This document shows, one piece after another, positions 14,050 to 26,256 of a stretch of DNA of 64,000 nt. The stretch covers positions 1 to 64,000 of the forward strand of contig OENT01000617.1 of the NCBI GenBank assembly GCA_900239685.1. Reading direction: 5' to 3'. Under the pieces are notes generated by a model. It ran no database searches and was not told the origin of the DNA. It saw only the letters and a program-made list of their open reading frames with translations. How positions within the stretch are numbered: position 1 is the first letter of the stretch; each line of letters begins with the position of its first letter. A program made the translations under genes and the position numbers. Source of the DNA: Rotaria macrura. Lineage: Eukaryota > Rotifera > Eurotatoria > Philodinida > Philodinidae.

Positions 14050-14697
14050 ATGCTCGGCAAGATTACATTAAGAATCGCTATTCTCATTATTACGGCTTTT
14101 ATGCCATTTTCGAATGGTTTTCAATGTGATTGTGAATGCTGTACCAAAGATTATTGTACACCATTGAAGAGTAGTAACTTCTCTGTCTTAACTTGTGAAT
14201 CTTGCAAAACCACGTGTCAAACGACGTTTAGTTCCTTTTGCGAAAAGCAAGGTATGCGTCTTTCATATCGATGTTCACAGGAAAATTTATCGGTACGAGC
14301 ATCGGAAACTCCCAACTGGATCGGCATATTTCGTCCAAGACTCAAATGTGACGTAGGAACCTGTTGCTGCTTGACGAGTGACATCACTCTTACTAATGAA
14401 CAACCTGGTCAAATTCGAATGCGTGGTCAATGGAGTGGAAGTTGTTCGACTCAATCACTTACTCTTGATGAATCCATAGTAATGCCAAACAGTTTCTTCT
14501 CTTCAATATCTATATCAAATCGTTGGTATCAACTGAAACTAAGTATAGATAGTCTCCAACTCGACTTACTGCTTCCAAATGATCTGCGCTGCAGTGATAA
14601 GGCAGATCGGATGTCTGCTCTGCCGTCTTCTACGGTCATGAATACTATTGACTGGAAATTTCTTTTTCTAATCAGTGCTCTTTTTATCCTTCAATAA
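14050..14697 (+). CDS. Secreted cysteine-rich protein, probably GPI-anchored
   Basis: A 215-aa single-exon protein of unknown function. Residues 1-23 form a typical signal peptide (K/R then a hydrophobic core ending SNG). The mature part holds 16 cysteines, crowded in an N-terminal cluster (26, 28, 30, 31, 36, 49, 52, 56, 64, 75) and a CDVGTCCC block (100-107), then two isolated ones at 132 and 181. The even count suits disulphide pairing outside the cell. The last 13 residues (203-215) are hydrophobic and follow a small-residue stretch, as in a GPI-attachment signal. The middle (110-180) is predicted beta-rich and cysteine-poor. A TATA box lies upstream and AATAAA downstream, so the gene looks complete and expressed. 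No domain family is recognised; a cell-surface or cuticle role is inference from the architecture only. Confidence 0.75.
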   Translation: MLGKITLRIAILIITAFMPFSNGFQCDCECCTKDYCTPLKSSNFSVLTCESCKTTCQTTFSSFCEKQGMRLSYRCSQENLSVRASETPNWIGIFRPRLKCDVGTCCCLTSDITLTNEQPGQIRMRGQWSGSCSTQSLTLDESIVMPNSFFSSISISNRWYQLKLSIDSLQLDLLLPNDLRCSDKADRMSALPSSTVMNTIDWKFLFLISALFILQ

Positions 14698-17600
14698 TCG
14701 TGGATGAACACGTTTTTGTGCTGGATGCTTTTTCGATCAGTGCACTCGTTTGTTTTCATAAAGAAAAATATCACAATAATTATGTAAGAACAATATCCGA
14801 CGTCTCAGTAACTGACAGCTTTCATTTATTAGAACGAAACTAATAAAATAACCGAGAGCCCTTGATAAAAGTTAAGCAACAAGTTCTTTTACTTTGAATT
14901 GTATGATCTCCGAAAGAAACTTATGAACTCACTATTCATCATTATTTTAATGTTTCTGTTTGCCTCCAATCGGAATTAAAAAAAAAGATGTTCGACATGA
15001 TTATGCAAAATTCAACATCTTGAACAAGACTGCGTGCATGCTCTAATGGTGCTTGTTAAAGTGAAGAAGTGTGTGTTTTCACTTTTAGTTTCAAGACCTT
15101 CGCCAAAATTATGGATAATCTTATATATGTTGGGTACTCTACCATCCATTCAACCACAAATATTTTTAAAAATAGCCTCTATTAAATGTGTCATCGTCTT
15201 CTGTGCATCGTATTGTTGTTCTGAACTCCAACTTTTCCTTATGTCTTAAATCTTGAAATTTTTGAAATATCAAAAGATAGACACTATTACTTACGTTCAT
15301 TTTTGTCACTAAAATGAAAATCCCGACTGTTTGTTTTTCAACAACAACCATTCGGCTCTGAAATTTTTATTTAACGTCTATCACACGTAAATAATAATAA
15401 AACATTAACAGACATATTAGAATTTTCTTTTTGAAGCAACTTTCAATGTCGACTAGATGCAACTATTACATGTTACCATGCCGTTCTATTCGTCAATAGT
15501 ATCTGTATTTTTTTCATAATTCAATAAATATCCAGGCAACAATTATTCGTCGAACAGTTACAAAAATCACTAAAAGATTTAATTCTTTGAAAAATGTTCG
15601 ATCAACTTCTCGACAGTATGACATGAGTTCGATTTCATTAAAAAGCAGCCTCCGCTCAATAATCCGTATTGATATAATATTGAACTGTTGAACTTGAATA
15701 TGTTTGGATTGAATCAACTGATGCTTAAATAACTTTAGTATTTAAAGTAGCACATTGATAGAAGAAGTTTAAAAGACAGTGACTGTTCTGCGTCTCAACT
15801 GGATTCTCTTACTGGTTGAGTTTATTCGAGCCGTGCGTATTCAAAGAAAATAATAGCTATGTAAGGACATACAAAATGTAGCGGGGGAGGACGTGGGGTG
15901 CTATGTTTCTGCTCCCTGTTTTCGGAATTCTTTGAAACACGATCTGAAAGAAGTGTTAAAGTGTATATACGCAGAAACTTCCCCCATCCCGTAGACGTTG
16001 ACAGACGGATACCCGAAGCATCCCAGACCATGACCAACGGATGCCAGAAGCATAACATATTATGACAGACAATTTAATGAAGAACTAGTGATTGCAGATC
16101 ATTAGAATCTCATGAAAATGTATCAATAGCTTGCTTGCTGAAGTTTTAATTACTTAAAGTTAGAGATTAAATGATTCCGAAGCTATATGGAATAAAGCTA
16201 CTTTCCAGTCGTTAATAATACCAGATACATCGTATTTCACATTTTTAATCACAAAAGGAATTGTGCTAACAGCTTTTCCACTCATTTAAGAAAGCAATAT
16301 TAAAAATCGATTATATAATCTGATTCCAATCAAATTTTATTCAGGCTTCAAGAATAAATTTCATTCGATTTTAATTGATAATGAAAAATCGATATTTGTA
16401 GATTTCAGCTATTTTTAACACATAAAATTCATTGAATAGATTAAAATCATATGAAATCTTTCTCTAGAACTGAGAAATCTGATTAAAATAAGATTATAAT
16501 AGTATCATTGTAATTGATTGCTAACTTGATTTTAAACTTATTTCGTCATAATATTTCTTTTTATACATGGATGTGTAGCACTTCCACATGTTTTGATAGT
16601 CTTCAATGATTGTAGATCATTAAATATTTAAGTTTTAAAATTTTAGCGATTTGCCGACGCATCAGAAGATGATAGCAAAATACACTAATAAAGTGTTTAC
16701 TCATTTAGCTTGTTTTCCTAGTCTCGTAAAAAAACTAGAACGACCCTTTGTAATCTGGACTCATTCCAACTCGTTCTCAAAAAAATGTAATGTTTCTTGT
16801 ATATATAACGGCCCTTAACGTCATCGCAGAATGTTTCGTATAGATCAAGGTTGTTATCACTTTAAATCACAGAATTAAATCAAGAAATTTTTTGAGTCTA
16901 TTGTGTCGAAAATGTTCAGCAACATCAAATACAAAATGTGCTATTGATCGAGGCTATCTTTTTGAAATTCAATAATGTGTCACATGGCTTTATTGAATAA
17001 ATTATCTTCAAAATGATTGAAGTAATTGTTCTGAAAAATTCTTCCACTTTTTCTTCAAAAGATGAGTCAAAAGTTGTTGGCGTCTTAAATAAATTTTTAT
17101 TTATCATACTATAAAATCTGTGTTCTCTACAAAAATAAGTCGTATACAATCAAACAAATTTTCCACGTCATCTATAGTTTTACTTTCTCTGCCTTTCTCT
17201 ATTTAATTATTATTTTCATATCACTCGAATCGAAAGATTATCTTATACTTAAATGAATCAATTAGGTTTGATCAACTGTGACCTTTCGTCATTATACAAG
17301 TTGTACGTGATTACCTTATGAAAAATGTTACCTAAACAATAGGAAGATATTAGTCTTAATTCTTAGTTGTAATTCACTAGTTAGAAATCGATTGTATTAT
17401 TATTTACTAAATCTGCTAATTCTTTGAGTCGCGAAGTGTTTCTGCTGAACGAGAGAGGGAAGATGCAATGGTGAGGATATGTATACATAAAACATGTGCA
17501 GCAGTTTTGCTAATAGTGGAGTAATAGTGTTACAATGAAAGAAACTTTCCACTTCAGTTATTTGAGCCCCCCGTCTCCTCCCCTGCTGTGTGAGGCTTGG

Positions 17601-18664
17601 TATGCTCATGTAGCTAAGTCTTAACATCTTGCCGAAAAATGAGATGACCGATTAATTTTCATGTAGTATGAGGCGAGTGACAGATATTCTACATGGTCGA
17701 AGTGAACTTTTGAAAAGCACATAAAAGTAGATCAAAGTAGTATTTTATTAATTAAACATCAGAGAGCACCATAATAAATGTTATCATGAATTACAATAGG
17801 ATTAGAGTTGCCTTTATATCTTACAATTAGATGTTGTAAATCTATTTTGTTATTCGCCGTCTGTTAAACAACTGTTTCACTAAGTCATATTGTTTGTTCT
17901 CGTTTTCATCAAGCATTTTACGAATTGATATTGAAAATCGATCATCGATGAATTCTTTTCCTTCTTTCCCACATGAATATAGGGATGTAAAGTTCACAAC
18001 ATACCTCTTAAATTGAAAACATCACATTATAAGCAGTATCAAAACTTGTACCATGAAAGCAGTCACAAAAGTTTTGGTCTGATGCAAAGCAGTAAATGTA
18101 CCGTACGTTTAATAACAGGATGAAATTTTCTATACAATTGCTGTAATACTAGACGTCACTCATCCTCATTCTTTCTTCGAGGCGTTTTGTAATCGTCCCT
18201 CAACATTGAAGATTTAAATTTTCGACAATCAATCTACATATTCTGTTGTATTTTATGGCTTTTAACAAATTGATTGTTCTTTTAGGACTCCACTTTCTGT
18301 TTGTTTATGAATCAGTATATCTACAGAACTCTCTTCTATATCTGAATAATCAACGGAATACTACATTTTACTCAATTTGCAGATCTTACCTTGAACGACA
18401 ATGTGAGTTCGCTCGAATAGAAGGCAATACTCTGCACTCATAGATGATTTTCTAGGATTTTTATTTTCTAAATTTTATGTCATAAATGACGAAGTCAAAG
18501 TATTACTGGAACTGTTTTGAAGATTATTTGGATGAAAACTCACGAGTAAACAAAAAAAGCACGGTCATACAATCACAGAACACCTTCAAGAAACATTTAA
18601 ATTTGATTTCACGAAGTCATCTTTGGGCTTGTTTGAATTTTCAACGTCGATCTCGTTCTCACTG
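14698..18664. other. Intergenic, no gene seen
   Basis: AATAAA for the upstream gene sits at 14842-14847. Around 15860-16050 and 17560-17600 are short patches richer in G+C than their surroundings, with no readable gene; they may be old insertions. The rest is AT-rich with short chance frames. Confidence 0.4.
14842..14847 (+). terminator. Polyadenylation signal AATAAA of the secreted-protein gene
   Basis: AATAAA lies about 145 bases after the stop codon at 14697 on the same strand. It is the first clear signal downstream. Confidence 0.4.
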
Positions 18665-18670
18665 TTTATT
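18665..18670 (-). terminator. Polyadenylation signal AATAAA of the channel gene
   Basis: Plus-strand TTTATT reads AATAAA on the minus strand, about 43 bases after the channel stop at 18713. Confidence 0.45.
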
Positions 18671-18712
18671 ATTTGAAGGCAATTGCTTGCTAACTGCGTT
18701 TTGCATATTGAA

Positions 18713-20317
18713 TCAAGTTGGAGATTTTTTTCGTAATGATTGTGCATTTTTTCTCTGACGATTATGATATTCTTCATCTTTTCGTTTCATTAGCCGTCGA
18801 TATGCAAGTGGAACTGAGAAAAGCCACGTTAACATGATGACGTGCATGATCAAGAAGACACCGAAAAAAATAAAAAATGCATATCGATCGATTTGTACGT
18901 ATTCATCATCAGTATCGACAGTTGGATAGTGCTTCGTTATAAACATAAACGTTCCCATTGCTGCATACCAGATACATAACATCACCAAAATGAATATCGA
19001 AACGATTGAATACTTGTCCAAAGATGTCAGATACGAGATGGTAGGCTAAACATACATATGTGAATCCATGACAGAGATTGATAGAATCAATGTCAATATT
19101 TGATATTCATACTAGAGATCGATTGACTGTCCAACGGAAAGTGATTGAGGTAAGTAGAAGAGTGACGCCAATTTGAAGACGATTCTGTGGAAGTCTAAAT
19201 AATGTACTTTTTCATTTAATACATAGGATTGATAAGATCGTGTTGTCTTACGTTGGTGGAATACAAAATATGCAAAAGCCACAGATTGTAATCAGACACA
19301 TTAGGCAAAATCCATTCCAAAAGAAATATTCTGATTGACGAGCTATCGAAGTTATAAATAAAATTGCAATTCACTGATCTACACTGTGTTTAGATTATCG
19401 AATTTCTAAGAGAAAACTCTCATCTATACATTTTTTAAAGATCTATGCGTGCAACAAACAAAGTGAAAAATACGATCCTCTGTTAAGCATTGTACGAAAG
19501 ACATTGCATTGGCTATTTTTTAAATGTCAAGTTTTCGACCGTGAATACTCAGCTAGTATTTCAATGGATTAAGTTACCTGCATGACACGAGATTACTAGA
19601 AACGATCGCTTCCTTTCATCTTTTACTTCATCTTCCTCGTCATCGTCTAACACATATTCTTGTACAAAACGTTGCTGGGTGTCCACATGTTCATACAGAG
19701 ACCATTCTTGTTGATCGATGAAAATCTCACGATTAATGGCACTCAACCGTAGACGATCAGCCACTAAGATAACTTTGTCATCGTAGAACAGTGAACCGAT
19801 AGATATCGACAATTCTTGAATATCACATGGAAAATGATATAATTCCAATTTTTCCCATAAAAGAGCATGAATCTCGCGACGCTCACAAATACAAACGAGC
19901 TGGTTGCCTGATATCTTGGCGCTATAAGTAATTTTTTCTTTGACATCACCGATAGCATTCTCGATGAATAGTTGAGGATGCCAATGTGACTCACCATAGT
20001 TGACGAGAACAACTGATTTGCCTTTCTCTAAGCGCTTTTGATCCTCACCTGGCAGTTCGTGTACAACACTATTATAACTAACCAACCATCGAGCGTCAAT
20101 AGCTGCTTGTGCTTGAAATCTTTCGTTCAGTGTGTCGATTTCACCTAATTCGTGAAAATAGTCATGTGTGCATGAAAACTAAATTCACCCGTTAGAACAT
20201 ACCAATTCGTAGAAAAGTAACTCGAATGTTGACAGTGGTAACTGGAGAGTTTTGTTTGCCTACTGCGTCATAGTGAACACTGTGATCATTCGATTCGTTT
20301 AAAACTGCAATACTCAT
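18713..20317 (-). CDS. Pentameric ligand-gated ion channel without Cys-loop cysteines
   Basis: A receptor subunit with an extracellular beta-sandwich and four helices; family members form ligand-opened pentamers in the plasma membrane. Five exons fit in frame: 20203-20317, 19578-20144, 19252-19342, 19113-19194, 18713-19045 (395 aa), with GT-AG introns of 58, 235, 57 and 67 bp. Seen: DARW and WHPQLFIENA (93-102) of the ligand domain; FPCDIQELSI (143-152) at the Cys-loop apex; helix 1 about 233-254; helix 2 in NRLQIGVTLLLTSITFRW; PTISYLTSLDKYS leading to helix 3; helix 4 about 340-365. Both conserved loop cysteines are absent (E and L instead), and the 3-4 loop is only about 20 residues, as in bacterial and protist members. 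No signal peptide is visible. The start is unsure: an upstream exon with ATG at 20426 and a 67-bp intron also joins in frame. Ligand and ion selectivity cannot be told. Confidence 0.85.
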
Positions 20318-20426
20318 GCAGAGTAATTATATATGACACCTATTCAAGTTTGTATGTCACAGATTCACTACCTCTGCTTTTCTCATCGTGCTGTGCTACT
20401 TGTGAAGAACGTATAATTCGAATCAT

Positions 20427-23400
20427 TTGTGTATGTGTTAGATAAAAGTAGAAAGTGTTGCAAGTGACTTGGATTGATAGAAAAACTATCGTAGGTCGTA
20501 CTGAATGATGCTATTGAACTCTTCGCTGGTGTTATTTCTTTCGATGAAAGCTGTTGATCAAATATCTTGATCTCAATAAAAGAAGCTATATGTAATACGT
20601 TCAATCGATTTTCGCTGTACTCAAACATTATGTGACGTACATTACATGAAAAGAGCATTTTTCTAGTTGCATGTTTATTTATTAGTATTAAGAATATAGT
20701 CTGTATAATGGATCAAGCTAGTAGGAATTTAATATAAATACTTACTTGCTAATATCTTTAGTCATTACAGTACCTTAATATAAATGATTCACGTTAACAG
20801 ATAGTAAAAAAACAGCGGTGTCGAACATTTTTATGGGTCGTCTTTTGTATTCAAAAAATAGTCCTATTGATATCTGTCAGTATCGATGTATAATGAAAAT
20901 TTTCCAAATGAACTGTTGAATTTAATTGTATGAATGGTAAAACATCCACACTCGTACCCTCTCAACAATTCTGAATCAATAAAACAAAACTGAAGTGATA
21001 AAAAAGTCATTCGATTTCGATGTGCATGCATATCGAAGAAACTATCATAATAAGTAGACGAAGAAAATAAAAGCAGAATCGACTACTTTGTTCTATTCTT
21101 CATCCTATCGTATTTGATAGTTATGGGATAACGCGAACTATAGAATAACAATAAATTTTAATCAAACAATGTTAGTTTTCACGATATATCCTTAAAAAGT
21201 AGTAACTGAGATACATTAAACAACAATAGTACTGTAAATCAAATTATGGCATTTCTACAATGAGACGTCAGAAAAACAGTCGCTAGAAAATAGCGATGAC
21301 AAATACAAAAAAGAAACAAGATACGCAAGTTTTTTTAAACAATGCTCGACGACTATCAGAATAAGTAAATAAGAAAAGAACAAAGTTTAGTATTCTGATT
21401 CTAATTCATAGGTAGAATAAATACATAGAAGTAATGAGGAGAACTAAATGGAAAGTAGCTAAAATAAGGCTAACCAACGTACTGAATCTATCTCGTTAGC
21501 CGACAGACAATTACCAGAACAATTGGATGCACAAGTATGTTTAAATATATATATTAAGTCAATGCCCATATTTTGTTTCTAATATAAAATGCACATAGAA
21601 CACCAAGGCAAGTAAACGAGGAAAAAGTAGAAGAAAAGGTAATTTAATTAATCTATCTAACTGGTCTCATAAACTGATGAACAACTACTCCTCCGTTAAA
21701 AAAAAAAGAAGGAAAAGCAACCGAGCTAATTTTCTAATTTGATTTCTATTCCGAGAACGAACAAGAGCTATCAAATCAAGTAAAATTTAAAAAAAAATGA
21801 AATCTAACATAGCCTACCCAGCATTCTTCAAAAAAATGATTAGTAACTATCGAAGAAAATAAGCTCGTTAGAGAAATGTTTGGCTAGGTTTTTGTTTATA
21901 TTTTTCCTAGTGATACTACGCATGAATTATTAGTGTGTTTGAACAAGAAAAAGTAGAAAAATGAAGTTGACTGATTTCCCTCTCTCTAGCATATAGATGA
22001 CACTTTATCTTTACTAAGTAAAGAAAAAAACCTAAGTTTACTTTTTCGGTAACGTATGATACATTTGTTTTCCTTTACCGATTGCAACAAAGTGCATCAC
22101 CTTTACTTTACTGGAAAAGCGATATTAAATATTTTTATCGGCCGAAGAATTGAAGTAAAGTGACGTAACTAGGGTGAATTGTGTATCTTTCTGGATGTGA
22201 AACAACATCAGAAAAATTGGAATACCAGCTATGTAGAAGAAGACTAAAACTTTGTCCTTTAGAGAATCATAGTCGAAAAATTGAATCATAATACTTAAAG
22301 TTAACGACTGAGAATTTAGTATAGCATCATAAATTGATAATAGTACTACACTATTATCCATATATGCCGTTAAATAACAATGTCAGTAATAAATCGGATG
22401 TGTACTAATTCATACAGCTGCATTTATTCAAAGTCAAATAAAGATAACGTGCCAGTTCCACTCTTAAGTAAATAAGATACTATACTAACGCGCCAGTCTC
22501 ATTTTGAAAGAAAACTGCCGTCTACATAAATTTTTCTCTTCTAAGAGTTTCTTTTTGCTTCGAGCAAGATGACAAAACTATTGGAGGAATATTTCAGTAA
22601 GAAAAGAACAATGACAACAAGGCTTTTTTATATTCGTTGACGACTCATTTTCGAAAGTACTGCAGGACGCAAAGAATATTAAAATTCATATTCTAATGTC
22701 ATTTTTCTTTTTAAATGTCCAATAAATAGCAACATAATTCAAGAAATGATGACTGAATTAAATGAAAAAAAGTTGTTGAACTCTCTGCAAAGATTGAATC
22801 TGTCATCGATATGATATGACGAATGGAAAAAAACAAAACAACACTGAAATAGCTTATTCAATTGAACTGGAAAAGTAATATGAGGAAAAGAATTTTTAAT
22901 TGATGAATTCTTTTCTACTTCTTTTAATGATATTCAAGAAGAAAATTTGCTGGTCCATATATTCATCTGACTAATGTAGGTACGTTTCACTTACAACAGA
23001 TATTAACCAATCGAAGGTTTTTGCATAGATTTTCACTAGATTACTTCAGTGACACCTGTTTCACATGGAACACCCTTGGGTCATCGAGTCACAGTACCCA
23101 ACCACAAAGTAAAAGAATATGTTGTTACATGATTGAATTGATCGAAGATCAATAAAGGTCCTATTTTCATTATTCATACATTTCGATCGTGACATACTGT
23201 ACAATTAAGCTAATTATCTATTAAAAAATAGAAATTCATTCATTATTTATGTGTCTCATAAACTAATACACATCTTTTGCGATCACTTAATGATTACTGA
23301 TTCTGACATAATCTACTACTATAGTGAGAACGATGGATTTCTATGCTTCTGTAGTCAAATCATGTACATTCATGTGAAGAATAATAATTTTACTAGCGGA

Positions 23401-24459
23401 AATATAGAAGACCAAATTGTTATAAATATAATTATAAACACATTTACTTTCATGAGCTCTTCAATTCATTAACTTCGGGTACTGAATGGCATATATTTCG
23501 TTGCTTCAGAAGCTCATAGAAATAATTCTTTAAATAGAACGTTTCGTTGTACTGCGCTATTTTTGCACTACATAAATAGAGAATATCCCTTTTTCAAATT
23601 ACGAATGTTATTCATCCATGCATGCGTTAGAATGATTTTCTAATTCTCAATGCCATCGCTGACAACTTGTTATAGACATCAGTCGATCATTACTATCGTG
23701 ATGCAAACCAAAATAGAAAGCTCATCTTGTATGATATTGTTCAAGTTTTCAATATTTTTCAAGTATATCATAATGCCTTAATTTTTGTTCCAACAAGTAC
23801 AATGAATAATTTTGCGTTCTTTTTTCCTATAATTCCAACATGGTGATTGCAATAAGAAAAACAAACAAATGTTTAGTTACTTCGCTCATTTAACATACAT
23901 GCTGCATTATTGTCGAAGCAGAAGTGCAGCAATTCACGTTGACTACGAAACAGTGATCTGGAGAAGAAAACAAAACAAACGAGCTGCTTTCTTTCAATCT
24001 TAATGGATGAATACATTTCATAATGATTAATAGAATTATAGACAACATTTATATCTATGTTTGAGATTGAATACACCAGATTTTCTTCTTGTTTCTTGTA
24101 CACGTTATTTTTTTTCTCTAGAGATTTTTTCCTTGTGTTTTGTATAAACTGTTTGTTTTGACTGATAGTGTGAACTGAGTTTAAAAAATGTCTCAAATAT
24201 GATTAAAATGATATCTGTAATTTTGTTACTCATCACTAGAAAACAAAACTGCTACACATTCGACGTCAGCACAAAATGAATCATTCTTTATTTTAGCGAT
24301 TGACTACGATTACAGTACCAATCAGACATTTTATTCTGATTGTCAGAATTTTATGTGGATTAAGAGAAACGAAAAACATAAATATTTGAAAGAAAACGTA
24401 TTCCTAATATTTTTCAATTATAAAATTACTCAAAAATAAAGACAGATCGTCAAAACTAA
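20427..24459. other. Intergenic, no gene seen
   Basis: This 4-kb very AT-rich stretch has only chance-length frames (the longest is about 107 codons, low-complexity Lys/Asn/Ser). No repeat or RNA gene could be supported. A minus-strand AATAAA near 24286 could end the F-box gene to the right. Confidence 0.45.
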
Positions 24460-26217
24460 CTAATTTCGATCGATCCAAATTCGAATGAGATCTGCTCGTT
24501 TTTCATCTCGATGAATCATATATTTAGGTGAAAAATGAGTGTGTAACCATTCGACAAGTTCATCATATGTCGATGATGAACTCCAAACATTATATTCGTC
24601 ATCTTTACAATGAAATATCAATGATCGAAGATTATGAATTGTATTTATGAATTCATCAATATTCCATCGATGTTTAACACCAATTTTAAGAACTTCACAT
24701 TGGAGGATGATTGGTGACATAATTAATACAGCACACTCACGGCTATTGAAATATCGACTGCATGAATTTGATTTACTGATCAAATTAAGTCGACGAATCG
24801 ATGAATTGGTTAGTTTAAAAAAATTCATTGATAAATTTTTTGAATTTGACAATTTTAAGGCATACAGCCGTACAGTTTGATTCAGTAAAACTTGCAATTG
24901 AGAATAATCCGAATCTATCGGTAGACACGTTATATTGATCGATGTCAATTGATTCAATGATGAAAGACAATGCCAAAATTTTACATTGAATGGAAAACTA
25001 ACGTTTAAGTGGCGTATTTTTGAAAATCGATAAGAAAAAAGTATCGTATCTTTTGATAAATCATTATCAATATTTTTATGTGAAAGTATTCGTACACGAT
25101 CATATGACAGATGATCGATATCTGACAAACAAGTTGATTTCGAGTAAGTTGCATCGAAATAAAAACAATCATCAAAACTATAAGGTAAAGTATACAGAAT
25201 TCCAGTACAAAATATATTCGATGGATCCCAATCACATCGAACATACCATGCATGTTCAATGAGCCAAAACTCAGTTCGAAACGTATTCAGTAATTCATTA
25301 ACTTTGTGATTGATATTGAAATTATCAGGAAAATTTAAGTTCATTTTTAAATGAAAATTTTTAATTTGAAACAAGCTACTCACAATAATATTTTCCCATT
25401 CATAACCATCACAAGAGATATTAAACGTTTCTATTTTTAAATGAAGTAAGTTTGGTAAATTCAGGAAGAGATTTATCAACGTGTCAATGCAACCGTGATA
25501 TAAAATTCTTAATGAAACAACTGAGATGAAAGAAGATGTTAGTTGTTGATTAGGAAGGCCATATACTAGATTGATAGACATTCGTTGAAGACATGGAGTA
25601 TGATGTAATAGATTAGATAAATCTCGAAAATCACAAGTAATTTGTTCCAATTTTAACTGTTTTATTGTTGATGATGTAGTACTAATCACGGTCAATGGTA
25701 TTTCTCTCGATATATTCTGATCTATTATGCAGTGAGTTAAGCTCGGAAGATTCCATATACTATTCATTAGATATTGTATTTCATTGTCGTGGTAATTGAA
25801 GCAACATTTTATCATATGTAGATGTGTTAAATGAAGCAAATGATGGCATTGTTTAATTATTTGATTAAATATGTCGAATGACTTAATCTTATATAATGAC
25901 AAAGATTTTAAATTAATGAATTGATTGATAGTAAAATCACGAGAAAGAAAGTTGCTTGATAACTTTGGCGTTTCTTCACTATCAGATAAATGAAGCGAAC
26001 CGATTTCTTTCATAATTAATGGTAAAAAATGTTGAGAAAAATTTTCAAAATCATGTTTTGATACCGATCGGAAATCGACATTGAACAAATTAATTTTGGT
26101 AAGAAGAAGCTGATGAAGACGATTATTGAGATTATAGAAAGCACGAAACAGATGGATAGCATGTAGATATTCGAATAAATCCAGTAATATTTCATTAGCT
26201 AAAGATTCAAAGTTCAT
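24460..26217 (-). CDS. F-box/LRR-like protein, copy A
   Basis: A single-exon protein of 585 aa from the chosen ATG at 26217. The frame stays open 13 codons further to 26256, but the inner ATG aligns with the start of the paralogue at 29009-30766 and gives exactly the same length. Residues 3-40 form an F-box (SLANEILLDLFEYL... then a hydrophobic helix), which normally docks SKP1 in SCF ubiquitin ligases. The rest is a long leucine-rich region with irregular LxxLxL repeats, the likely substrate-binding part. Conserved with the paralogue: WYVRCDW, the block ILYTLPYSFDD and the near-terminal VEWLHTHF segment. The family is greatly expanded in bdelloid rotifers as I know it. Function is inferred from architecture; no substrate can be named. 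The frame is unbroken, so it looks functional. Confidence 0.85.
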   Translation of the reverse strand: MNFESLANEILLDLFEYLHAIHLFRAFYNLNNRLHQLLLTKINLFNVDFRSVSKHDFENFSQHFLPLIMKEIGSLHLSDSEETPKLSSNFLSRDFTINQFINLKSLSLYKIKSFDIFNQIIKQCHHLLHLTHLHMIKCCFNYHDNEIQYLMNSIWNLPSLTHCIIDQNISREIPLTVISTTSSTIKQLKLEQITCDFRDLSNLLHHTPCLQRMSINLVYGLPNQQLTSSFISVVSLRILYHGCIDTLINLFLNLPNLLHLKIETFNISCDGYEWENIIVSSLFQIKNFHLKMNLNFPDNFNINHKVNELLNTFRTEFWLIEHAWYVRCDWDPSNIFCTGILYTLPYSFDDCFYFDATYSKSTCLSDIDHLSYDRVRILSHKNIDNDLSKDTILFSYRFSKIRHLNVSFPFNVKFWHCLSSLNQLTSINITCLPIDSDYSQLQVLLNQTVRLYALKLSNSKNLSMNFFKLTNSSIRRLNLISKSNSCSRYFNSRECAVLIMSPIILQCEVLKIGVKHRWNIDEFINTIHNLRSLIFHCKDDEYNVWSSSSTYDELVEWLHTHFSPKYMIHRDEKRADLIRIWIDRN

Positions 26218-26256
26218 TTTGTTTTTCAGTTCACATATAAGTTTCATACATGTCAT

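Noticed and set aside
23873-24196. 107-codon ORF on the minus strand
   Set aside because: Frames of this size are expected by chance at this base composition, and the sequence is low complexity with no family.
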